Below are positions 21,311 to 27,919 of a stretch of DNA of 30,401 nt, one piece after another. The translations under genes were made by a program, and so were the position numbers. Every line of letters begins with the position of its first letter. Position 1 is the first letter of the stretch. The notes beneath the pieces are model-generated. The model was not told where the DNA came from, ran no database searches, and saw only the letters and a list, made by a program, of their open reading frames with translations. The stretch covers positions 1-30,401 of the IMG/VR virus record IMGVR_UViG_3300013286_000038, one strand, 5' to 3'. The DNA is from a virus.

Positions 21311-21762
21311 TGTGGTACAATAAGGTCAGTCGAGATATTTCTCACTTGCCGGATTGTATTGAGTATTTTTATTCTCAATTAGACGAGGCTAGGAAGGAAG
21401 TTAAGGTATATGGAAATCTTGAGAAATCCAGCGCCGCACTTCCTGGCATCGTTGAACAACGTTTCAACCAGCTTCAAGAAATTGAAGCTGTGTTGGAATA
21501 CCTTAACATAGAACTTAGACGTACTCGTAGCAAGGCGTTTAAGAAGTATCTTGAAAATTATCAACGAGCTTTAAGTAGCAGAGACTGCGAAAAGTATGTT
21601 GACGGTGAGGCCGACGTAGTTGACCTAGAAAAGATTATCAACGAATTTGCATTGTTGCGTAATCAATGGTTAGGAATTATTAAGGGCCTTGATATTAAAC
21701 AATGGCAAGTTTCTAACATTATCAAACTTAGAACAGCCGGAATGGAAGATGTGCATATCTAA
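21310..21762 (+). CDS. uvsY: UvsY-like recombination mediator
   Basis: UvsY loads UvsX onto gp32-coated ssDNA. The 150-residue product (137 in T4) has the expected all-helical, basic layout: a helix pair around EIEAVLEYLNIELRRTRSKA followed by FKKYLENYQRALSSRDCEKY, an acidic turn (DGEADVVDLE), and the end FALLRNQWLGIIKGLDIKQW then QVSNIIKLRTAGMED, which parallels the UvsY tail where a helix with 'I..R.y.I.....R...G' closes the protein. Position directly in the uvsX-uvsW operon supports it. Direct identity to T4 is low, so the call rests on layout and context. AGGA upstream; the stop overlaps the next ATG. Confidence 0.65.
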   Translation: MWYNKVSRDISHLPDCIEYFYSQLDEARKEVKVYGNLEKSSAALPGIVEQRFNQLQEIEAVLEYLNIELRRTRSKAFKKYLENYQRALSSRDCEKYVDGEADVVDLEKIINEFALLRNQWLGIIKGLDIKQWQVSNIIKLRTAGMEDVHI

Positions 21763-22988
21763 TGTTTGTCGAAACACTAATACAACGTCTAGCGTGTGGC
21801 GACACGTTTATATTCGAACCTGAGATTGTATCTCATGGTTGGGAAAAGAATTTCATTGAGTCACTGTCTACTCAGCTATCTACTGGTAATACTCTCACTG
21901 AAAAACAAGCGGCACTATCTATTAGACTGCTAAAGAAGTATCAAATTCCTTTAGAAGTATTTTTTAAAACTAAGATCGATCTAGACAATCCTGTTTTCGC
22001 CCATCCGTTTAGAAAACTTCATATTGAAAAGACTATTGCTGTGCGCAATGGTACCATACAGGTAAGGTTTCCTTATGACGAAGAACTGATAAAGGACATA
22101 CAAAAGTTTGTATCTGAAGCGGCAGTTCAACCTGAGAATGTCTACGTATCGTCAACTGCAAAGTCTTATATTGGTGCATGGAATCACGAAGATAAAGTTT
22201 GGGCATTCAGCCTGAGAGAAGAAACTGTATTATGGCTAGGCTCAAACTTGCTGCCTAAAAATTTTACAGCAGATGCAACATTTCTTGAGTGGTACAATAT
22301 CATTAACAGAATAATTGCCGATGCTAACGAATATGCAATTACCGCAGTCAAAGCTGACTCTATTTTTTCATTCAAAAATGCATCTAATAAAATTCCAGTA
22401 CCAGACACTGACAATGTAGTGGAATTCTTATATCATGCAAAAAACTACGGCGTAAGTATTTGGGACGAATCGATTGATGCTGATCTTAGAAAAACATCCT
22501 GTTCGCCGGTTACTACCACAATGTTAAATGCAACCGGAATAGTATATATTGATAATAGATCATACGGGTTGGAAAACTTTAAAGATCTGTTGATGTTTGG
22601 CGGACCTACGTTAATAGTGATCCCGGGCGGAAGTGAAATTAAACACACCGAAGCATGGCATAGATGTGCGGCATCTATCGGAATTGAAAACAAAGATATT
22701 GCTGTTATGTTTAGAACTCCAAATCAAGATAACGGCGGATTCAATGCCTATGTTAAAGAAAATGAATTAAACAACAATATCCACGAAAATACTAAAATCG
22801 TATTTGTCAGTACTAAAATCCCCAAACCGTTGGTCAAATCCGGTGTCGTATTCAATACCGTAATCAACTTGGGTTACTACAGTAATATGCATTTTAGTAT
22901 GAACATTCTCTTGACATCACCGGCCAATATAGTGTATTATAATGATAAGAAGCCGCAAGGAGCAACTATTTGTCTACCGCCAAATTGA
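21762..22988 (+). CDS. Unknown 408-residue protein between uvsY and uvsW
   Basis: Function not recognised. N-terminal ~60 residues contain GNTLTEKQAALSIRLLKKYQ, a short helical segment also seen in phage and marine helicase/primase-like proteins. The middle (about 90-200) has alternating strands and helices (GTIQVRFPYDEELIKDIQKF; VYVSSTAKSYIGAWNHEDKV). The last third is Rossmann-like in strand pattern (GIVYIDNRSYGLENFKDLLM; TLIVIPGGSEIKHTEAWHRC; TKIVFVSTKIPKP), resembling a helicase domain 2 without Walker or arginine-finger motifs. It starts by overlapping the uvsY stop by one base and overlaps uvsW by 19 bases, so it is translated as part of the recombination operon. A partner or degenerate relative of UvsW is a plausible but unproven idea. 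Confidence 0.75.
   Translation: MFVETLIQRLACGDTFIFEPEIVSHGWEKNFIESLSTQLSTGNTLTEKQAALSIRLLKKYQIPLEVFFKTKIDLDNPVFAHPFRKLHIEKTIAVRNGTIQVRFPYDEELIKDIQKFVSEAAVQPENVYVSSTAKSYIGAWNHEDKVWAFSLREETVLWLGSNLLPKNFTADATFLEWYNIINRIIADANEYAITAVKADSIFSFKNASNKIPVPDTDNVVEFLYHAKNYGVSIWDESIDADLRKTSCSPVTTTMLNATGIVYIDNRSYGLENFKDLLMFGGPTLIVIPGGSEIKHTEAWHRCAASIGIENKDIAVMFRTPNQDNGGFNAYVKENELNNNIHENTKIVFVSTKIPKPLVKSGVVFNTVINLGYYSNMHFSMNILLTSPANIVYYNDKKPQGATICLPPN
22911..22940 (+). promoter_or_regulatory. Internal early promoter for uvsW
   Basis: TTGACA (22911-22916, consensus -35), 18 bases, TATTAT (22935-22940). It lies in the end of the upstream gene; transcription would start near 22947, leaving AAGGAG in the leader of uvsW. 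Confidence 0.6.
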
Positions 22989-24424
22989 CCATCAGAGATG
23001 AAGTCAACGTAAAATTTGAGAATTTAGATTTAGATACTAGAAAAGAATTAGTAAAAAAATTCAAGTATTTTAATCAAGCCGCTCGATATCAGCCTGCATA
23101 CAAACTAGGTCGATGGGATGGGTGTACGTCTTTCTTTGGGCTCGGCGGAACTTCATATGTTAGTATGCTCGATCAAATATTACCTTACTTAGAAAGCCAA
23201 GGATATTATATTGAGGTAGAAGATGAACGAGTTAGTCCTGTACTAGAATTTGAAAAGATCAAAGAAGACTTTTGGGGCGACTTGTGCTGGCCAGAGGGGC
23301 ACAGATTTGCTGGCGAGCCGATTAGACTACGTGACGACCAAGTTGAAGTTGTTAATACATTCTTAGAAAATCCCCAAGCATTGCAGTCAGTAGCAACGGG
23401 CGCAGGTAAGACTATTATGACTGCTACACTAAGTAAAATTTGTGAAAAGTATGGACGAAGCCTAGTCATCGTACCTAATAAAAGTCTTGTAGAACAGACT
23501 GAAGAAGACTATGTCAACGTTGGGTTAGATGTTGGAGTTTACTACGGTGATCGTAAGGATCTAGGCAAGACACATACCATCTGTACTTGGCAAAGTCTAA
23601 ACATACTCGATAAAAAAACTAAAAACGGTCAAGCAGATCTTATCACATTGGCCGAGTTCCTTGAAGGTGTTAGTTGCATTATCGTCGACGAAGTACACCA
23701 AGCCAAGGCAGAAGTCTTGAAGAATTTGCTGACGCAGAACTTGCGTAATGCTCCTATTCGTTGGGGACTTACTGGTACTGTACCTAAAGATCCGCTCGAG
23801 TTTGAAAGTATTAAGTGTAGTCTTGGACAGGTTGTTGGCTATGTTACTGCACACGAGCTACAAGAAAAAGGTATCTTGAGTACCTGTCACGTGAACGTAA
23901 TTCAAACTCAAGAATGGAGAGACTTTCAAACTTATCCCGAAGAATTAAAGTATCTTGTGACAGATAGTACAAGAATGGAGTGGGTTAGTAAGTTAGTCAA
24001 AGGCATCGCAGACACCGGCAACACTCTTGTATTGGTAGATAGAATCGAAACAGGTGAATTCATGATTAATGAAATTCCTGAAGCAGTTTTTATCAGCGGT
24101 AAGATAAAATCAACAAAACGCAAGGAACAATATCGTGAAGTGGCAACTAATGATGACAAGATTATTGTGGCGACTTATGGTGTGGCCGCTGTGGGTATTA
24201 ATATCCCTCGTATTTTTAATTTGGTTCTTTTGGAAGCCGGAAAGAGCTTTGTTAGAGTTATACAAAGTATTGGACGAGGTATTCGCAAAGCAGAAGATAA
24301 AGACTTTGTCCAAATATGGGACATCACAGCCAACACGAAGTACGCCAAGAGACATTTAACAGAACGTAAGAAATTTTATAAGGAAGCCAAATATCCTTTT
24401 ACAATTGAAAAGGTAAAAACATAA
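22970..24424 (+). CDS. uvsW: UvsW-like RNA-DNA/DNA helicase (SF2)
   Basis: In T4, UvsW unwinds R-loops and branched DNA, turning off origin-dependent replication in favour of recombination-dependent replication. Motifs in order: ATGAGKT (motif I, about 142-148), VPNKSL (Ia), IIVDEVHQAK (II, DEVH near 240), WGLTGTVPK (III), then domain 2 with TLVLVDR, VATYGVAAVGINIP (V) and QSIGRGIRK (VI, near 433-441). The N terminus has the small UvsW-type domain (KYFNQAARYQPAYKLGRWDG). Length 484 compared with 587 in T4. The start is TTG at 22970 with AAGGAG 7 bases upstream; no ATG fits. Confidence 0.92.
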   Translation: MSTAKLTIRDEVNVKFENLDLDTRKELVKKFKYFNQAARYQPAYKLGRWDGCTSFFGLGGTSYVSMLDQILPYLESQGYYIEVEDERVSPVLEFEKIKEDFWGDLCWPEGHRFAGEPIRLRDDQVEVVNTFLENPQALQSVATGAGKTIMTATLSKICEKYGRSLVIVPNKSLVEQTEEDYVNVGLDVGVYYGDRKDLGKTHTICTWQSLNILDKKTKNGQADLITLAEFLEGVSCIIVDEVHQAKAEVLKNLLTQNLRNAPIRWGLTGTVPKDPLEFESIKCSLGQVVGYVTAHELQEKGILSTCHVNVIQTQEWRDFQTYPEELKYLVTDSTRMEWVSKLVKGIADTGNTLVLVDRIETGEFMINEIPEAVFISGKIKSTKRKEQYREVATNDDKIIVATYGVAAVGINIPRIFNLVLLEAGKSFVRVIQSIGRGIRKAEDKDFVQIWDITANTKYAKRHLTERKKFYKEAKYPFTIEKVKT

Positions 24425-24425
24425 C

Positions 24426-24929
24426 ATGCAAATATTAACATTAGACAACAAGACATTCTACTTGAATGATCTACCAGAGGAGATCGATGAGGATTTTAGA
24501 TACTCAGTTTTAGATAACAGCGATTCCCAAAATCCTGATTATTTTTTCCTTCCTTTGATCTTTTTAGAATCATTTACCGGTCCTGCCGCAGTATTGCAAG
24601 TCGGCCCATATCAAGTAACCATGCCGTTGGACTGGTGTACGATTGTAGGCGATCCAGAAGGCCCAGAAATGGAAGTGTTACCGTTAACGAGTCTTAATGA
24701 TAGAGGATTTAGGACATTTTGTTTCAATCCATTAACCAGCTTCCGTCCTGAATTTCATGATGTTGATATTGTTAATGTCTACCAAGATGTAAAATGGTAC
24801 TTTCCAAAGATGAAACCCGGCCAACTACTAACAACACCACTTACTGGTGGCGATGAACCAATGTGTGCGTTCTTTGTTAAAGAAGTCAGTCGCCAAAGTG
24901 AAATCGTAGACTATACTAGATGTTGGTAA
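24426..24929 (+). CDS. Unknown conserved phage protein (167 residues)
   Basis: Not recognised. Begins QILTLDNKTFYLNDLPEEID, then a beta-rich body: FLPLIFLESFTGPAAVLQVG, PYQVTMPLDWCTIVGDPEGP, MEVLPLTSLNDRGFRTFCFN, DVKWYFPKMKPGQLLTTPLT. The repeated short strands and turns suggest a beta-barrel or SH3/OB-like fold, but no family can be named. It starts one base after the uvsW stop (ATAACATG), so it belongs to the early operon. There is no Shine-Dalgarno of note; coupling to uvsW translation is likely. Confidence 0.7.
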   Translation: MQILTLDNKTFYLNDLPEEIDEDFRYSVLDNSDSQNPDYFFLPLIFLESFTGPAAVLQVGPYQVTMPLDWCTIVGDPEGPEMEVLPLTSLNDRGFRTFCFNPLTSFRPEFHDVDIVNVYQDVKWYFPKMKPGQLLTTPLTGGDEPMCAFFVKEVSRQSEIVDYTRCW

Positions 24930-24930
24930 C

Positions 24931-25224
24931 ATGGGAAATCTTAAATCTGGAGCAACGCTCATTCATGAACGTGTAGGCAAAGTGGTATACGCTAGAGATT
25001 TTGGTGCAGATCCTAGCACTAGACAAGTAGTTGGATGGGACTACGATAAAACTGATCCAAACTTTGATCCAAGAACAAACGATGGCCGCCCATTGCACGA
25101 TCACATAATGGAAGATAAGATGTGGGCTGAAATTCGTCGCATGGCTAAGTCCAATCCCACTTTACACGAAGCCCTTGAACGTGTTAAAATAATATATCAC
25201 CTAAGCAAGGACAAAGATGCTTGA
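24931..25224 (+). CDS. Unknown small conserved phage protein (97 residues)
   Basis: Not recognised. Two parts: a strand region (ATLIHERVGKVVYARDFGAD, then VVGWDYDKTDPNFDPRTND) and a helical end (EDKMWAEIRRMAKSNPTLHE). The phrase DGRPLHDHIMEDK is of the kind conserved in marine T4-like phage proteins of unknown role. Starts one base after the upstream stop and overlaps the next gene by 8 bases. No catalytic pattern. Confidence 0.7.
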   Translation: MGNLKSGATLIHERVGKVVYARDFGADPSTRQVVGWDYDKTDPNFDPRTNDGRPLHDHIMEDKMWAEIRRMAKSNPTLHEALERVKIIYHLSKDKDA

Positions 25225-25669
25225 CATTAAACGAGAATTAAATGCTATAGACATGAGAGATTATGATTTCTACAGTAAACTTACGCCTGAAGAAAAGAAA
25301 GAATTCAGTCCATTTATCCTAATGCGCTACAGTTCTAATGTACAGGGAGATACAGAATTACAAGAATGGTTCTTAGAAAGAACTAATGAACTTGTAAACA
25401 AGCATCACTGGTTGTTAAGCAAGAATCATAAAGAATTGCTGTGGAAACTGTTTGCAGGGTGCGGTGCAGGTGTTAAGACATACCATCCCTATCTCAAAGC
25501 AGGCACAAAAGAAAAAGCAGTTAAAATTGAAAAGCTGTTAGCAGAATTAAATCCTGCGATGAAGCTCAGTGACATCAAGGCATGGGCTAAGATGATGACC
25601 AAAGCTGATAGAGAAGAACTTTTTGATAAGATGGGCTTTGACAAGAAGCAACGCAAGGAGTACGAATGA
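25217..25669 (+). CDS. 62: Probable clamp-loader small subunit (gp62-like)
   Basis: Tentative. T4 gp62 pairs with gp44 to load the sliding clamp gp45. This 150-residue, all-helical product has the pattern seen in gp62 of marine T4-like phages: DFYSKLTPEEKKEFSPFILM then RYSS near 18-40, LNELVNKHHWLLSK-type helix, KLFAGCGAGVKTYHPY (a basic turn), and a C-terminal part LSDIKAWAKMMTKADREELF. T4 gp62 is 187 residues. AAGGA stands just upstream of the ATG. gp44 and gp45 are not in the window, so the usual neighbour support is missing. Confidence 0.5.
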   Translation: MLDIKRELNAIDMRDYDFYSKLTPEEKKEFSPFILMRYSSNVQGDTELQEWFLERTNELVNKHHWLLSKNHKELLWKLFAGCGAGVKTYHPYLKAGTKEKAVKIEKLLAELNPAMKLSDIKAWAKMMTKADREELFDKMGFDKKQRKEYE

Positions 25670-25953
25670 AATTTAGAAAGAAACCAGTAGTAATCGAAGC
25701 AATTCAATTTGAGTATAGCGAACGTGGCATCCATTACCTTCAACAGTTCTGCGGTAATGCGTTAGGCAAGTTCAGTAAGCAACGCCATCCCACTGCCAAA
25801 GGTGAAGTAGAGCTAGGAACATTGGAAGATGGCATCCACTTAACAGTTAAACACATCGCCACAGAAGGTGACTGGATAATAAAAGGTGTACAAGGCGAAT
25901 TTTACGCCTGTAAACCAGATATTTTTGAAGCAACATATGAACCCGCAGAATGA
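25666..25953 (+). CDS. Small phage protein of the KFRKKPVVIEAIQ family
   Basis: A 95-residue protein of a type very widespread in phages and prophages: starts KFRKKPVVIEAIQFEYSERG and ends GDWIIKGVQGEFYACKPDIF. Function unknown; the fold is probably small alpha/beta. AAGGAG 6 bases before the ATG, which overlaps the preceding stop as ATGA; its own stop overlaps the next start. The family is easily recognised but has no described activity. Confidence 0.8.
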   Translation: MKFRKKPVVIEAIQFEYSERGIHYLQQFCGNALGKFSKQRHPTAKGEVELGTLEDGIHLTVKHIATEGDWIIKGVQGEFYACKPDIFEATYEPAE

Positions 25954-26645
25954 TTCAATTGTCTGAACAACCTTTTAATTGCGCTCATTGTGGCAAGGCC
26001 TTCATGAAAGAAAAGACCTTATTTGCCCACATGTGTGAGCCAAAGCGTAGGGCAATGCAAAAGGATGAGAAGCGTGTTCAGAGTGGATTTTATGCGTTTA
26101 ATCAGTTTTATAAAATTAGACAAGGGGCAAAGAAACAAAAGACCTATGATGAATTTTGCAAGAGTTCATACTATAATGCCTTTGTAAAATTTGGTAGTTT
26201 CCTTAATAATGTAGGTCCTTTGTATCCAGAAAAGTTTATAGAATTTGTGATCAAAAGCGACATTAAACTTGATCACTGGTGTAGAGACGAACTGTATGAC
26301 ACATATCTTTATGAAATGTTAAAGATAGAACCAGTGGAAGCCGCATGCCAACGAACTATTACCACTATGATTGAATGGAGCGACTCTAGCGGAGCTCAAT
26401 GGAATCACTATTTCAATTATGTCAACTTCAATCGTGCAGTACATGATATCAAGAACGGAAAGATTTCAGCATGGGTCATGTTAAACTGTAAGAGCGGCAA
26501 GGAGATGCTTGAAAACTTCAACGATGAACAGTTGGAATTGATTGACAAGGCACTAGACATTCCGTATTGGGTCAAGCACTTTAAATCAAACAAGGAAGAT
26601 GTTGCTGTAGTGAGAGAAATATGTGAGGGGAGCGGAATTGAGTAA
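25950..26645 (+). CDS. Unknown protein with N-terminal C2H2 zinc finger
   Basis: 231 residues. The start FNCAHCGKAFMKEKTLFAHM is a C2H2-like zinc finger (Cys-x2-Cys, then His and Cys in place of the last His: AHMCEPKRR), followed by a basic stretch. The rest is helical (YDEFCKSSYYNAFVKFGSFL; LDHWCRDELYDTYLYEMLKI) with a late HYFNYVNFNRAVHDIKNGKI segment. Similar zinc-finger starts occur in unknown proteins of marine T4-like phages. It could bind DNA or RNA, or act as a transcription factor; nothing fixes this. It overlaps its neighbours by 4 and 8 bases, within the early operon. Confidence 0.7.
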   Translation: MIQLSEQPFNCAHCGKAFMKEKTLFAHMCEPKRRAMQKDEKRVQSGFYAFNQFYKIRQGAKKQKTYDEFCKSSYYNAFVKFGSFLNNVGPLYPEKFIEFVIKSDIKLDHWCRDELYDTYLYEMLKIEPVEAACQRTITTMIEWSDSSGAQWNHYFNYVNFNRAVHDIKNGKISAWVMLNCKSGKEMLENFNDEQLELIDKALDIPYWVKHFKSNKEDVAVVREICEGSGIE

Positions 26646-26967
26646 ACCAATGCCATATTCAGGCGCACTAAGAAGATTCTGTGAAGCATTTGAAGCTGTT
26701 CCGTCACCGAGTGACAAAAAATTCTATAGACGTACTAAGGTTAACTGGTCTGACTGTAATGACCCGCAGGTTGACTACAAGACTGAAACTGTTGATGCTG
26801 TTGCTATCCACATTCCCATCCACAAATTAGACGATTTTGTCAGCGCGATTGATGAACAGAAATATAAAGAGATGGAAATACGTGATAATGTTCCTGCTGT
26901 GAAGTTAGCATACGAACGTTATCAACTAATGTTAAAAATGTGTGGAGGCGACTATGCCGGATATTGA
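26638..26967 (+). CDS. Unknown 109-residue early protein
   Basis: Not recognised. Contains PYSGALRRFCEAFEAVPSPS, then VDAVAIHIPIHKLDDFVSAI and a helical end (NVPAVKLAYERYQLMLKMCG). The start is uncertain: TTG at 26638 is preferred because GAGGGGAG (26625-26632) lies 5 bases upstream and the codon overlaps the preceding stop region; ATG at 26650 is too far from that site (about 17 bases), and a GTG at 26623 lies before it. The 3' end overlaps the DnaE-like gene by 14 bases, so the two are probably translated together, which suggests but does not prove a shared task. Confidence 0.6.
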   Translation: MSKPMPYSGALRRFCEAFEAVPSPSDKKFYRRTKVNWSDCNDPQVDYKTETVDAVAIHIPIHKLDDFVSAIDEQKYKEMEIRDNVPAVKLAYERYQLMLKMCGGDYAGY

Positions 26968-27529
26968 CATTGACTTTGCCGATAGAACAAAAATACTGGA
27001 TATTGTCAAAAATATCACGGCAACCAACGGAGATAAGAAACATAACACAGGTGTTTATTGTCATTCTATTCCCTACAATCCTTTAACAGGATTATCTACT
27101 ATAGATTATAAGGAAGCAGAAGAGCGGGGGTATTTTAAAATAGATTTTTTGAATGCCAGTGTGTACAATTCAATAAAAAGCGAAAAACACATCACAGAAC
27201 TGCTGGCTGTTGAGCCATTGTGGGATCTATTGGAACAAAAAGATTTTTGTGATTTGATATTTCATGTCAACGGCTATCATAGTTTAATAGCACAGTTGAA
27301 ACCTAGAAGTATTGAAGAACTGGCGATGTTTTTAGCCTTGCTGAGACCGGGGAAAAAGCATCTTGTGGCAATTGTCATTGAAAAGGGCTTCCAAGCAGTG
27401 GAAAATGAAATCTGGATTAAAACAGAAGAAGCCTACTACTTTAAGAAAAGTCATGCTGTTGCCTATGCTCATGCTATTGTGGTGCAGATGAATCAAATCT
27501 GCGAATCAATTAGCTATCCCTACGCCTAG
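26954..27529 (+). CDS. Miniature DNA polymerase III alpha (DnaE)-like protein
   Basis: 191 residues that keep, in the right order, the hallmarks of C-family polymerase alpha: PDIDIDFADR at 2-11 (DnaE PDFDVDF, with the two catalytic Asp), HNTGVYCHSIPYNPLTGLS at 30-48 (DnaE KHAGGVVIAP...), GYFKIDFLNASVYNSI around D64 (DnaE GLVKFDFLGLRTLT, third catalytic Asp), LKPRSIEELAMFLALLRPG near 115-135 (DnaE LKPDCFEDMIALVALFRPG), and KSHAVAYA near 165-175 (DnaE KSHSAAYA). PHP, most of the thumb/fingers and all C-terminal domains are gone. Full DnaE is about 1100 residues. GGAGG 5 bases upstream sets the ATG at 26954. Could be a reduced polymerase palm, a nucleic-acid-binding remnant or a decoy of the host replicase. 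Confidence 0.8.
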   Translation: MPDIDIDFADRTKILDIVKNITATNGDKKHNTGVYCHSIPYNPLTGLSTIDYKEAEERGYFKIDFLNASVYNSIKSEKHITELLAVEPLWDLLEQKDFCDLIFHVNGYHSLIAQLKPRSIEELAMFLALLRPGKKHLVAIVIEKGFQAVENEIWIKTEEAYYFKKSHAVAYAHAIVVQMNQICESISYPYA

Positions 27530-27899
27530 GTGCTCTAACTAACTGTATACTCTTACGTTTGACGCGTTTTTCTGCAATTTCGCTCAAATTCACTGAGGGG
27601 CCAAATAGTATAACAAGATCTTTACTGTTAAATGTTTTAATATATGGTCTAAAAATTGTCATTTCTTGTTTTAAGAAAATATTAATAGGTATTTTACGAT
27701 TGCTTTCCCACCACCAGGTCTCTCCAAGCTCTAAAAAGATGGATTTTTCATATTCTGTGCGAATTACGCTAAAATCGTAGATGCTTGTAACGTTGGCGTC
27801 ATTGTTAATAACAATGCCAACGTACTCGTTATCATTAACCTTTACACAACTTATGAAAGGAAACTTATTTTGGAATTCTTGATCTTTGTTTGACTTCAT
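27510..27899 (-). CDS. Conserved T4-like phage protein of unknown function
   Basis: 129 residues, beta-rich: PFISCVKVNDNEYVGIVINN, IRTEYEKSIFLELGETWWWE, SNRKIPINIFLKQEMTIFRP, and a basic tail ending KRKSIQLVRAPRRRDS. Proteins of this type (FISCVK...YVGII, WWWESNR.IPINI) are conserved across T4-like cyanophages as unknowns. A late element at 27938-27945 on the minus strand gives it a leader of about 33 bases, with TAGG near the ATG. It overlaps the DnaE-like gene by 20 bases tail to tail and contains a strong inverted repeat (27790-27823). Late timing and conservation suggest a structural or assembly role. Confidence 0.7.
   Translation of the reverse strand: MKSNKDQEFQNKFPFISCVKVNDNEYVGIVINNDANVTSIYDFSVIRTEYEKSIFLELGETWWWESNRKIPINIFLKQEMTIFRPYIKTFNSKDLVILFGPSVNLSEIAEKRVKRKSIQLVRAPRRRDS
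27790..27823. repeat. Near-perfect inverted repeat in coding sequence
   Basis: ACGTTGGC (27790-27797), a 3-base bulge GTC, ATTGTTA, one central A, TAACAAT, GCCAACGT (27816-27823): 15 paired bases. No T-run on either strand. Confidence 0.8.
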
Positions 27900-27905
27900 T
27901 TAACC

Positions 27906-27913
27906 TATAAATA
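27906..27913 (+). promoter_or_regulatory. Late promoter (full TATAAATA) for the 302-residue virion protein
   Basis: TATAAATA, the exact T4 late consensus, ends 6 bases before the ATG at 27920; predicted leader of 1 base and no Shine-Dalgarno. Confidence 0.8.
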
Positions 27914-27919
27914 TGCTGT

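Noticed and set aside
25222-25250. TTGACA followed by TATAGA near the start of the gp62-like gene
   Set aside because: Spacing is 19 bases and the site lies within the coding sequence of the gene it would serve.
27545-27899. Plus-strand open frame (73 codons) opposite the conserved minus-strand gene
   Set aside because: Falls within the complement of a gene with family-level conservation and its own promoter; no ribosome site.
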